Assembly: GCA_965221505.1 (NCBI GenBank)
Contig: CBDCSI010000001.1
Location: forward strand, 1,922,001 to 1,986,000
Reading direction: 5' to 3'
Origin: CAZPXZ01 sp965221505
Lineage (GTDB): Bacteria; Pseudomonadota; Alphaproteobacteria; Rhodobacterales; CAZPXZ01
Length of the DNA: 64,000 bases
Position 1 is the first letter of the stretch. Every line of letters starts with the position of its first letter. Both the position numbers and the translations under genes were made by a program. Below the pieces are notes generated by a model. That model searched no databases. It was given only the letters and a program-made list of their open reading frames with translations, and was not told the origin of the DNA. Positions 36,618 through 45,078 of the stretch are shown here, piece after piece.

Positions 36618-38059
36618 ACCACGACATCCTGCTGGTCGACGACGCCAGGGACAATCTCACCGTGATGAGCGAACTCCTGGAGTTTCACGGGCACGACGTC
36701 CGCACGGCCACCAACGTGTCGGAAGCGATGCGCCGAATCGAGGAGAGGAAGCCCAGCCTGGCGCTGATCGACCTGTGGCTCGGGAGCGACCCGCGAGGCG
36801 GCATCGAGGTCCTGCGCTGCATGCGCGACAGTTGTCCGATGGCGCCGGCCATCATGATCAGCGCGCACGTGAACGTGGAGAGCGCCGTGCGTGCCATGGA
36901 ACTCGGCGCCTTCACCTTCCTCGAGAAGCCGATCACGGCCCAGCAGATTCGGGAGGTCGTCCGCCGGGGCCTCGAGTACCACGAGCAACTCTGCGAGAGC
37001 GTGTCCGCGCGAGACGGAGAGACGTCGGAGCACTATCTGGGGGGCAACTCCAGCGCGATCAGCCGTCTGCGCAGGAACATAGAGCGGGTGGCGAGCACCA
37101 ACGCCCGGGCGCTGTTCGTCGGCGATCCCGGATCGGGCCGGGTCGAGGCGGCGCGCTATCTCCACCTCTGTTCGCGCCGGGCCGAACGCCCCTTCTTCTG
37201 TATCGACGCCTCGACCGCCCAGGAGGTCTCGGGTCGCAAGGACGAAGACTACTGGCCGCCGGTCGAGGTGCTGCGCTGCGCCAACGGGGGGACGCTCCTG
37301 ATCGACGAGATCGGCCGGCTCCCGCAAGCGCTTCAGACCCGGCTGCGCCGCCTCGTGACTTCGCGCCTCGGACCGATGGATCACCGGGGAGAGAGCCGAA
37401 TCGACGTCCGAATCACCGCGGCCGCCGACGGCGAGCTGAAGGAACTCGTGCGCACCGGGCGCTTCGCGCAGGACCTGTTCGACCGCTTGGCGGTGATCGA
37501 GTTTCGCGTTCCGTCGCTGGCTGAACGGCTCTCGGACATTCCGACCCTGGTGGAGAGCATGGCCCGGCGACACGCGGAGGAGCGGGGTCTGGCGACGCCG
37601 CAATTCGACTCGGACGCCGTTCACGCGTTCCGCCAGCACGACTGGCCCGGCAACCTCCGGCAGCTGGAGAACGTCGTGCAAGAGGCGGTGGACACCCGTG
37701 CCGGAGAGGAACCGGCGACCGTCGGCCTGAAGGACCTGCCGGAGCGGTTCCGCGCCGAGGCGGGAATCGGTTCGCGCCAAATGGTCGACGTCGCGTCGTT
37801 GGCAGAGCTGCCCCTGAAGGAGGCGAGGGCGATGTTCGAGCGGGCGTATTTTCTGGAACTTGTCGAGCGCAACCACGCCAGCATGCCGCGCGTTGCGGAG
37901 ATCTCCGGAATGGACCGGTCGTCTCTCTACCGGAAACTCAACGCGCTCGGCATCGGGCCGGCGACCCTCGCCAGCTATCGCGTCGATTCGGCCCGAAAGC
38001 CTGCGGACGCCGGGGGCGGGGCCGCCCCGGCGGAGGCGGCCGGAGGCGGCGCGCCATGA
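36614..38059 (+). CDS. ntrX: NtrX-type response regulator with degenerate AAA+ domain
   Basis: 481 residues. Receiver domain with DD at 9-10, phospho-acceptor D53 (ALIDLW) and K105 (LEKP). The central sigma-54-type AAA+ domain is atypical: Walker A reads GDPGSGR (170-176) with Arg in place of the nucleotide-binding Lys, and the segment that normally carries GAFTGA is missing between CIDAS and GGTLLIDE. The WPGNLRQLEN segment and a C-terminal Fis-type helix-turn-helix (AEISGMDRSSLYRKL) remain. It therefore likely regulates by DNA binding without activating sigma-54. Overlaps both ntrY and trkA by four bases. Confidence 0.92.
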   Translation: MNHDILLVDDARDNLTVMSELLEFHGHDVRTATNVSEAMRRIEERKPSLALIDLWLGSDPRGGIEVLRCMRDSCPMAPAIMISAHVNVESAVRAMELGAFTFLEKPITAQQIREVVRRGLEYHEQLCESVSARDGETSEHYLGGNSSAISRLRRNIERVASTNARALFVGDPGSGRVEAARYLHLCSRRAERPFFCIDASTAQEVSGRKDEDYWPPVEVLRCANGGTLLIDEIGRLPQALQTRLRRLVTSRLGPMDHRGESRIDVRITAAADGELKELVRTGRFAQDLFDRLAVIEFRVPSLAERLSDIPTLVESMARRHAEERGLATPQFDSDAVHAFRQHDWPGNLRQLENVVQEAVDTRAGEEPATVGLKDLPERFRAEAGIGSRQMVDVASLAELPLKEARAMFERAYFLELVERNHASMPRVAEISGMDRSSLYRKLNALGIGPATLASYRVDSARKPADAGGGAAPAEAAGGGAP

Positions 38060-39432
38060 AAGCCATCGTCTGCGGCGCCGGCCGCGTCGGACGCCAGATC
38101 GCGCGCCGCCTGGCGATCGAAAAGGCGGACGTGACGGTGATCGACGTGCAGGAGGCCATGGTACGGCGGGTCGTCGAGGAGATCGACGTGACCGGCGTCG
38201 AGGGCATGGCGTCCGAACCCTCGGTGCTGGAGCGCGCCGGCGCGCACGACGCGGACCTTCTGATCGCGGCCACCCGGTCCGACGAGGTCAACATGATGGC
38301 CTGCCAGGTCGCGCATTCGATCTTTGCGGTGCCGCAGAAGGTGGCCCGGATCCGGTCTGCAGGGTATCTCGATCCGCGTTGGCGGCACATGTTCCGCAGC
38401 CAGCACATGCCGGTCGACGAGATCATCTATCCGGAACGGGAGGTCGCGGACTCCATCTGCCACTGGCTGAACGCGCCGATGGCGACCGAGGTCGTCCCGT
38501 TCCTGGACGGGAAGGTCCGGTTCGTCGGCCTCCGTCTCGGAGAGGAGTGCCCGGTGATCGAACAGCCGCTCCGGCACCTGTCCGAACTGTTCGAGGGTCT
38601 GCATACCATCGTCGTGGCGGCGCAGAGGGGGAACAGGCTGCTCGTGCCCGGCGCCGACGACGTGCTTCTCCCGGGCGACGTGGTCCAGTTCATCGCTCAG
38701 CAGGACGAGCTGGACCGGACCCTGCTGCTCTTCGGGTTCGAGAGCGAACCGGTGCGGCAGCTGGTGGTCATCGGCGGCGGAAGCGTCGGCGCGGCGGTGG
38801 CCGGACATGCGAGTGGACAGGGCGGCACGCGGGTCAGACTGATCGAACTCGACGAGCGTCGCGCCCGGCAGGTGGCGCAACAGCACCCGAAGGTCTCGGT
38901 GGTGTGCGGAAACGCCCTGGATTCGTCGGTCCTGGTCGACGCGCGCCTGGCCACCGCCAATGCGGTCGTCGCCGTCACGGACAGCGATCAGGCCAACGTC
39001 CTCAGCGCCGCCCTCGCCAAGGAGCACGGCGCACGGCGCGTGCTGTCGCTGGTGACCCGAGAGGTCTTCCAGCCCCTCGCGACCCGGCTCGGGGTCGACT
39101 CCACGGTCAATCCGGAGACGACGACGATTTCCTCGATCATCTCCCACGTCCGGCGAGGCTCCGTCGAGGCGATGCATACCGTCCAGAACGGACGCGCGGT
39201 GCTGATCGAGGCGAAGGCGAGGAAGAGCGCCCGGATCGCCGGCAAGCAATTGCGGGACGCGCCCTTGCCGGATCTCTCGCGAATCGGGGGCGTGATGGAC
39301 CGAAACGGGGTCCTGAAGGAGATTCGCGGCGACCTGCTGTTCGAGGAGGGGGACCGGGTCGTGGCGCTGTCGGACCAGCGCGGCGCGCGGAGTATCGAGG
39401 CGCTGTTCCGCGTCGACGTGAGCTACTTCTGA
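38056..39432 (+). CDS. trkA: Trk system potassium uptake regulator TrkA
   Basis: 458 residues with two RCK units. Each has a Rossmann NAD-binding site: MKAIVCGAGRVG at the N-terminus and QLVVIGGGSVG near residue 235. TrkA_C domains follow each. It is a cytosolic gating subunit that binds NAD and controls the TrkH potassium channel encoded next. The ATG overlaps the ntrX stop by four bases, the order typical for alphaproteobacteria. Confidence 0.95.
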   Translation: MKAIVCGAGRVGRQIARRLAIEKADVTVIDVQEAMVRRVVEEIDVTGVEGMASEPSVLERAGAHDADLLIAATRSDEVNMMACQVAHSIFAVPQKVARIRSAGYLDPRWRHMFRSQHMPVDEIIYPEREVADSICHWLNAPMATEVVPFLDGKVRFVGLRLGEECPVIEQPLRHLSELFEGLHTIVVAAQRGNRLLVPGADDVLLPGDVVQFIAQQDELDRTLLLFGFESEPVRQLVVIGGGSVGAAVAGHASGQGGTRVRLIELDERRARQVAQQHPKVSVVCGNALDSSVLVDARLATANAVVAVTDSDQANVLSAALAKEHGARRVLSLVTREVFQPLATRLGVDSTVNPETTTISSIISHVRRGSVEAMHTVQNGRAVLIEAKARKSARIAGKQLRDAPLPDLSRIGGVMDRNGVLKEIRGDLLFEEGDRVVALSDQRGARSIEALFRVDVSYF

Positions 39433-39446
39433 GGAAGACCGACGCC

Positions 39447-40964
39447 GTGTCGCAGACGGAGACGGCGGATCGCGGAACCGCGGTCTTGCCCGTGCTGGTC
39501 GTCGCAACCGGTGCGGCCATGCTGCTCGTCGCCGCCTATGCGGCGGTCGCCGGCGAGTCCGGGGCCGCGGCCTCCTTCGGCTCCTGGGCGGCCGTCATTC
39601 TCGCGGCCGGTGGCCTGTTGTCCTTCGTACTCCGCGATTCGGCCCGTGCCGCCAGCGCCGGCAATCGTCTGCGCGACGACGTGGCGCTGCTCCTGTTCGT
39701 CTGGCTCGTCCTGCCGGCGCTCGCCGCGATGCCGGTCGCTTCCGCATTGCCCGCGCTGGACTTTGCGGACGCCTATTTCGAGATGGTGTCGGGGTTCACC
39801 ACGACCGGGGCGACGGTCCTCGACGACCTGCAGAACCTGCCCCGGTCCGTCCTGGTCTGGAGAAGCCTGTCCCAGTGGCTGGGCGGCCTCGCGACCCTGG
39901 TCGCCGTGCTCGCGGTGCTCGCGCCGCACGGGTTGGGCGCGTTCGCCGTCGAGGGGCTCGTACAGCCGCGGGCGCCCGTACGGGGCGCAGCCCTCGGCGG
40001 ACCCGGTACGACGCATCGCTGGTTCCGGGCGGCGATTCGGGTCGCGCCGCTCTACGCGGGGCTCACCGCCGGTCTGCTCATCGCCTACTTCCTGGCCGGG
40101 ATGAACGCGTTCGACGCCTTCAACCATGCGCTGACCACGCTGTCGACCGGCGGGTTCTCGACCCGCGACGGATCGCTCTCCGAGTTCGCTTCCTGGCCGA
40201 TCGAGCTGGTGGCGGCGACCGGGATGCTGCTGGGCGCGATCGGGATCGGAGCGTACGGCCGGCTCTGGCGCCGGCAATGGCGTCGCGCCGGCGGAGACCC
40301 GGAAGTCCGGCTGCTGTGCCTTCTGGTTCTGGCGGCGACGCTGGCGGCGGTCCTTCGGCACCTGCTCGGCGCGCCGGGCCTGGAGTGGAGCGAGCGCGCG
40401 ACAGTCGTGACGGCGACGCTCTGGCCGGAAGCCTTCGCCGCCGTCTCGGCCGTGACGACGACGGGGTTTTCGACCGCCTGGGCGGACGCCGGCGCCGGCT
40501 GGAGCGGACTCGGTCCGGCGGCCGCGCTTCTGCTCGGCCTCGCCATCGCAGGAGGAAGCGCCGCGTCGACGGCCGGCGGCGTGCGGCTCCTGACGCTCTC
40601 GTTGCTGTTTCGGCACAGTCTCGACGAGTTCGGGCGCATCGGCCGCCCGCGCTACGTCCGCAACGCCCGCCCGATCCGGGACGGCGCGAGCCGGCTCCAG
40701 ATCGCGTGGATCGGATCCATGCTGTTCGCAATGGCGGCCGGAGCCGGTATACTGGCGGTATCGACTCTGGGACTTGACTTCGAAGCGAGCCTCTCGGCCG
40801 TTGTGACCAGCTTGGCGAACGCTGGCCCGCTCCATTCCGCTCTCGTCGGCCGACCGGACGCGTGGCAGCAGATTCCGCTCGAGGGAAAACTGATCTGCTG
40901 CCTGTTCATGGCCTTGGGAAGGGTAGGGGTCGTCAGCGTGGTCGCCTTGCTGTTCCTCGACTAG
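39447..40964 (+). CDS. trkH: Trk potassium uptake channel subunit TrkH
   Basis: 505 residues, about ten transmembrane helices. Selectivity-filter loops of the four pore repeats are visible as SGFTTTGATV, LTTLSTGGFSTRDGS, SAVTTTGFSTAWADAG and the weaker last repeat VTSLANAGP. The start chosen is a GTG 14 bases after the trkA stop, with GAGGAAG upstream. Forms the membrane pore partnered with TrkA. Confidence 0.93.
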   Translation: MSQTETADRGTAVLPVLVVATGAAMLLVAAYAAVAGESGAAASFGSWAAVILAAGGLLSFVLRDSARAASAGNRLRDDVALLLFVWLVLPALAAMPVASALPALDFADAYFEMVSGFTTTGATVLDDLQNLPRSVLVWRSLSQWLGGLATLVAVLAVLAPHGLGAFAVEGLVQPRAPVRGAALGGPGTTHRWFRAAIRVAPLYAGLTAGLLIAYFLAGMNAFDAFNHALTTLSTGGFSTRDGSLSEFASWPIELVAATGMLLGAIGIGAYGRLWRRQWRRAGGDPEVRLLCLLVLAATLAAVLRHLLGAPGLEWSERATVVTATLWPEAFAAVSAVTTTGFSTAWADAGAGWSGLGPAAALLLGLAIAGGSAASTAGGVRLLTLSLLFRHSLDEFGRIGRPRYVRNARPIRDGASRLQIAWIGSMLFAMAAGAGILAVSTLGLDFEASLSAVVTSLANAGPLHSALVGRPDAWQQIPLEGKLICCLFMALGRVGVVSVVALLFLD

Positions 40965-41089
40965 ACCATCCTGGCTTGCGGCGGCCTCGGGGCGAGAGTC
41001 TCCCGGATCGTTACCATGGGCATTCCCGGACGCGGTCGTCGCGTGCGGGCAAATTCACGAGGCAAACCGGCACAAGGAAGAATTGCGAC

Positions 41090-41398
41090 ATGACCGGACG
41101 AGCAAACCTGCAGGACACGTTTCTGAACGCCATTCGGAAGCAAAAGGTACCTGTGACCATTTTCCTGGTGAACGGCGTCAAGTTGGGCGGCGTAATCACC
41201 TGGTTCGACAATTTCTGCCTGCTTCTCCGGCGCGACCGGAGTTCGCAGCTGGTCTACAAGCACGCGATCTCGACCGTGATGCCCCTGAACCCGGTCGTCC
41301 TTCGCGAGGCCGAGGACGAGCAGCCGGAGGAAGGGGCTGCGCCGGAGCCGGCGGCCGAGCCGGCGGCGGACGCGGACTCGGGGGCCGACGCCGACTGA
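41090..41398 (+). CDS. hfq: RNA chaperone Hfq
   Basis: 102 residues with AAGGAAG before the ATG. Sm1 motif (VTIFLVNGVKLGGVITWFDNF) and Sm2 motif (YKHAISTVMP) are intact; LQDTFLN at the N-terminus is typical. The C-terminal tail after residue 75 is acidic and alanine-rich, as in several alphaproteobacteria. Promotes pairing of small RNAs with mRNAs. Followed 14 bases later by hflX, the conserved order. Confidence 0.96.
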   Translation: MTGRANLQDTFLNAIRKQKVPVTIFLVNGVKLGGVITWFDNFCLLLRRDRSSQLVYKHAISTVMPLNPVVLREAEDEQPEEGAAPEPAAEPAADADSGADAD

Positions 41399-41412
41399 TC
41401 CCCGGATCTCCC

Positions 41413-42732
41413 ATGGGCAACGCCTGGATTCTGCAACCGGTTCTCCCGAGGAGCGGGCACGGCGCGAGTCACGACTTGCGCCTCGGAGAGACTGCGCGTC
41501 TGGCGGAGGCGCTCGGCCTTCGGGTCCGGGGAGCGGAGAGCGTGCGCGTTCGCAAGCCGCGCGCCGCGACGCTGTTCGGCAGCGGCTTCGTCGACCGCAA
41601 ACGTGACGCGTTTCAGTCCGCCGAGGCGGATCCGGTCATCGTCGACGGGTTTCTGTCGCCGGTCCAGCAACGCAACCTCGAGCGCGGCTGGGGCTGCAAG
41701 GTGCTCGACCGGACCGCGCTGATCCTCGAGATCTTCGCCCGGCGCGCCCGGAGCCGCGAGGGCCGAGTCCAGGTCGAGCACGCGCGGTTGAGCTACGAGA
41801 AGAGCCGGCTGGTGCGCAGCTGGACCCATCTCGAGCGGCAGCGGGGCGGGTTCGGGTTCATGGGCGGACCGGGCGAGACGCAGATCGAGGCCGACCGGCG
41901 CGCGCTCGACGGACGGCTGGCCAAACTGGACGCGGAACTGAAGCGCATCGCCGGCAACCGGAAGACGCAGCGCAACGCGCGCCAGCGCACCGGAATGCCC
42001 TCCGTCGCGCTCGTCGGCTACACGAACGCCGGAAAGTCGACGCTGTTCAACCGGATTTGCGATGCGGAGACCGTCGCGCAAGACATGCTCTTCGCCACGC
42101 TCGATACCTCCATCCGGCGCCGTCGGCTGCCGCGAGGCGCCCAGGTCGCGTTCTCGGACACGGTGGGCTTCATCTCGGACCTTCCGGCGGAGCTGGTCGC
42201 GGCCTTCCGGGCGACGCTCCTGGAGGTCACTGAGGCGGACATCGTCCTGCACGTGATCGACGCCTCGTCGGAGGAGTGGGCGGACCAGCGAAACTGCGTG
42301 CTCGACACGCTGGCGCAGATCGGGGTTCGCGAGAGCGACGGCGCCAGGATCCTGGAGGTTCACAACAAGGCGGATCTCCTGGAGCCGGAGCAGCGCGAAG
42401 CCGTTTCGGCCCGGCTGGAGCGCACCGGCCGCGGCGCGGTCGTTTCCGCCGAGACCGGCGAGAACCTGGCCGGACTGCTCGAGCGAATCGAGGAAGCGCT
42501 CGCGCGGGACGCGTGCCGCTACCGGATCCGGTTCGCGCCGCATGCGGGGAAGGCCTTGGCCTGGCTCCACTCGAAGGGCGCGATCGACGAACGGCGAGCC
42601 GCCGGTGCCGGGGAGGGGTCGGCAGACGACTCCGCCTCGCTCGAGGTGGCCGCGCGGCTGAGCCCGGCGGAAGCGAAGCGGTTCGAACACCGGTTCCGGG
42701 ACGAGATCCGGGAGATTCTCCCGCTGGCCTGA
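41413..42732 (+). CDS. hflX: Ribosome-associated GTPase HflX
   Basis: 439 residues. The HflX-specific segment GFMGGPGETQIEADRR is near residue 158, with GTPase motifs G1 GYTNAGKST, G3 DTVGFISDLP and G4 NKAD. N-terminal subdomain contacts the ribosome. HflX splits stalled ribosomes under stress. Downstream of hfq in a likely shared transcript. Confidence 0.96.
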   Translation: MGNAWILQPVLPRSGHGASHDLRLGETARLAEALGLRVRGAESVRVRKPRAATLFGSGFVDRKRDAFQSAEADPVIVDGFLSPVQQRNLERGWGCKVLDRTALILEIFARRARSREGRVQVEHARLSYEKSRLVRSWTHLERQRGGFGFMGGPGETQIEADRRALDGRLAKLDAELKRIAGNRKTQRNARQRTGMPSVALVGYTNAGKSTLFNRICDAETVAQDMLFATLDTSIRRRRLPRGAQVAFSDTVGFISDLPAELVAAFRATLLEVTEADIVLHVIDASSEEWADQRNCVLDTLAQIGVRESDGARILEVHNKADLLEPEQREAVSARLERTGRGAVVSAETGENLAGLLERIEEALARDACRYRIRFAPHAGKALAWLHSKGAIDERRAAGAGEGSADDSASLEVAARLSPAEAKRFEHRFRDEIREILPLA

Positions 42733-42836
42733 CCCGACGGCGTCATCACTCGCGCATACTCCGACGGGCGTCTATATTGGGGCCGTTCCCGCGTTCGGGC
42801 GTATCCAGTGCGGAGCGGCGAACGGCATGGTCCTCC

Positions 42837-43793
42837 ATGTTCCGTCCTTGGCGTTCCGTCACCGGGACGCCCAAGCACCGCTGCCAGCCCCCGAGTTTCG
42901 CCTTGCCCGATCCCGAAGTCCCGTTGCAAGCAAGCGACTTTCCCGTCTCCCGGGTGCCGGTCGTGAACGTCTCCGAAGTCCCCCAGCGGAGCCCGCTTCG
43001 CTACCCGGGCGGCAAGACCTGGCTCGTCCCGCATATCCGGGAGTGGCTGACGGGCACCCGGCCGGAGATTCTGATCGAACCGTTCGCCGGCGGCGCGATC
43101 GTCTCCCTGACGGCCGTCATGGAGGACCTCGTTCCGAAAGCCCTGCTGTTGGAGCTCGATGCGGACGTGGCGGCATTCTGGCGCGCAGCCCTGCGGCCCG
43201 GATCGACCCTGGCCGAACGGGTCGAACGGTTCCGGCTGACGGAGCAGGCCCTCCACGAGCTAGTCGCGACCGCCCCCGATACGGTGGAAGAGCACGGGTT
43301 TCGGACCCTCGTGCTTAATCGAACACGCCATCGAGGAACACTGGCACCAGGCGCCTCATTTCTTAGTTCGGGCGAGAATGGGAAAGGCCTCTTATCCCGT
43401 TGGTACCCCAAGACCCTTCGCAACAGGCTTCACGCGATTCAGCGACACGCAAGTCGAATCGACTTCATAGCGGGCGATGGAATGAAGCGACTCTCTCCAC
43501 TCCTACAGCACTGGGGACGTAATGCGGCCGTGTTTCTCGATCCCCCATATTCGGCACCTGAGGGAAAGCGTGCAGGCTCGCGGCTGTATACGCACTACCA
43601 GATAGACCACGAAAAATTATTTCGCATCCTTGCCCAACATAGGTCAAACTTTCTCATGACTTATGATGTAGCACCAGATATTGTGAGACTGGTTCACAAG
43701 CACAGATTTCACGCAGTCCAACTGAGAATGAGAAATGCATACCATAAGACGATACCTGAGCTTGTGATTACACCAGAGGCACTGTTTACATAG
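42837..43793 (+). CDS. D12-class (Dam-like) adenine-specific DNA methyltransferase
   Basis: 318 residues from ATG 42837; a GTG at 42963 giving 276 residues is an equally likely start, because conserved sequence begins at SPLRYPGGK. S-adenosylmethionine motif IEPFAGGA and catalytic DPPY (in VFLDPPYSAPEG) mark an N6-adenine methyltransferase of the Dam/D12 type. The first half is as GC-rich as its neighbours, the second half (from about 43310) is clearly AT-richer, like the following island. It faces two minus-strand genes, a ParB-like and a nuclease-like one, and probably provides the protective methylation for them. Confidence 0.88.
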   Translation: MFRPWRSVTGTPKHRCQPPSFALPDPEVPLQASDFPVSRVPVVNVSEVPQRSPLRYPGGKTWLVPHIREWLTGTRPEILIEPFAGGAIVSLTAVMEDLVPKALLLELDADVAAFWRAALRPGSTLAERVERFRLTEQALHELVATAPDTVEEHGFRTLVLNRTRHRGTLAPGASFLSSGENGKGLLSRWYPKTLRNRLHAIQRHASRIDFIAGDGMKRLSPLLQHWGRNAAVFLDPPYSAPEGKRAGSRLYTHYQIDHEKLFRILAQHRSNFLMTYDVAPDIVRLVHKHRFHAVQLRMRNAYHKTIPELVITPEALFT

Positions 43794-44073
43794 ACAGTTG
43801 ATAGAATACGATGCACAAGGGGACAGGAGGCACACTCAAACGGTCACGTCCGTCCGGCCCTGAAATCCCCACTACACGTGAATACACTTCGTCAAATCCG
43901 CGAAATAGCGAACCACACTACAAGCGCATTTTAACGGGTCTACTCAGCGGGCGCTCCCTCACTCCTCACCGGCCCTACGCCGGAGAAAAGGGAACTCTCA
44001 ACGGCCAAAATGACCGACTGAACGCCACGCGGACCGAAGCAACTCACGCTGTAGCTGCGGTCACAATAGACGC

Positions 44074-45078
44074 TCACCGCCCACTCGCCTGCTCTATGTG
44101 GGACTCTACCCACTCCGCGGCATTCTCTAACTGATCGTACGCCTCGATCCTCACACCTTCATTCACAAGACGTCGAGATTCCGCGACGCGCCGTGGAATC
44201 CGCAAACGATGCAGCACATTACCAAGAGACGCCACGTCGTCTCGAAACGCTTCGTCAGATCTCGCGAAAGGTATCACGTGATATGCGACCATCGTTGTAG
44301 CCGGGACCTGAGGTTGAAACCATCGTTTGACAAATGCATCATTGATATGACCCTTGATCGACTTGCTCTTCCAATCCTTACCCGTAGCGACCTGAGCCGC
44401 GGCCAAGAGAAATCCCGGAAGTCCATCCTGCTGAGTACGCGACGCAAAAACGTCGACTTGATCATCCTTCAGGCTGTCGGGAGCAGAAGTATCCGGACAT
44501 ACCCTACCGTCCCTTAGCACCGACCAAATCTTATTGAGTTTGTGAACGAAACCGGAGCCGTCTGGTCTAGGGAATCCGAAGGACCATGCTTCGCCCTGAA
44601 CCTCAGCCGCCATTGCGGCAGTCGCAAAGTACTGGAAGTACCGACGGAGCTTTCGTACGCCCTCATCGGTTGGATGCAATCGAGATCCATTGAGTACCGG
44701 GGACACCGAATTAAGGTTTGACAACAACAGAGAAATCAAATACGCCGAATGCCCTAGCTCATCTCTACGCGTGGCGAAGGACACAACATCGCCGCGGTTA
44801 TCTACGACAAACGGATAAGCGGGACCAAGACACCGTCGTCTCTTCACAATACGGTTGACCGCACCAGTAGCAACGTTCTCACGGTTTTGCATCTCGGCGT
44901 CGACCTCTTCGTAGTCACACTCCGCCGCCAGCTCTAAAGCATCTACGATGTCTGCGCTAAAGGCTTCTCGCCTCGGCGATGCTACGGCGCTGAGTTCAAG
45001 ATAGTCCGCCGCCAAGTCCAAATCCGGTCTCTGTTTTCCAATAAACTCATCGGACGGAAAATAGAGCGAAGGCATCAT
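44074..45078 (-). CDS. Putative PD-(D/E)xK-like nuclease (unknown family)
   Basis: 334 residues, no family named with certainty. Residues 205-239 read DDQVDVFASRT, then GFLLAAAQVATGKDWKSKS: an Asp at 209, then Q229-x-A and Lys 234/237/239. This resembles the D...(E/Q)xK core of PD-(D/E)xK nucleases in which Q replaces E, and similar AQCATG-type segments occur in restriction-like proteins. The N-terminal 190 residues are helical and unrecognised. The ATG overlaps the ParB-like stop by four bases (ATGA), so the two are co-translated. AT-richer than the chromosome core. Nuclease role is inference. Confidence 0.65.
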   Translation of the reverse strand: MMPSLYFPSDEFIGKQRPDLDLAADYLELSAVASPRREAFSADIVDALELAAECDYEEVDAEMQNRENVATGAVNRIVKRRRCLGPAYPFVVDNRGDVVSFATRRDELGHSAYLISLLLSNLNSVSPVLNGSRLHPTDEGVRKLRRYFQYFATAAMAAEVQGEAWSFGFPRPDGSGFVHKLNKIWSVLRDGRVCPDTSAPDSLKDDQVDVFASRTQQDGLPGFLLAAAQVATGKDWKSKSIKGHINDAFVKRWFQPQVPATTMVAYHVIPFARSDEAFRDDVASLGNVLHRLRIPRRVAESRRLVNEGVRIEAYDQLENAAEWVESHIEQASGR

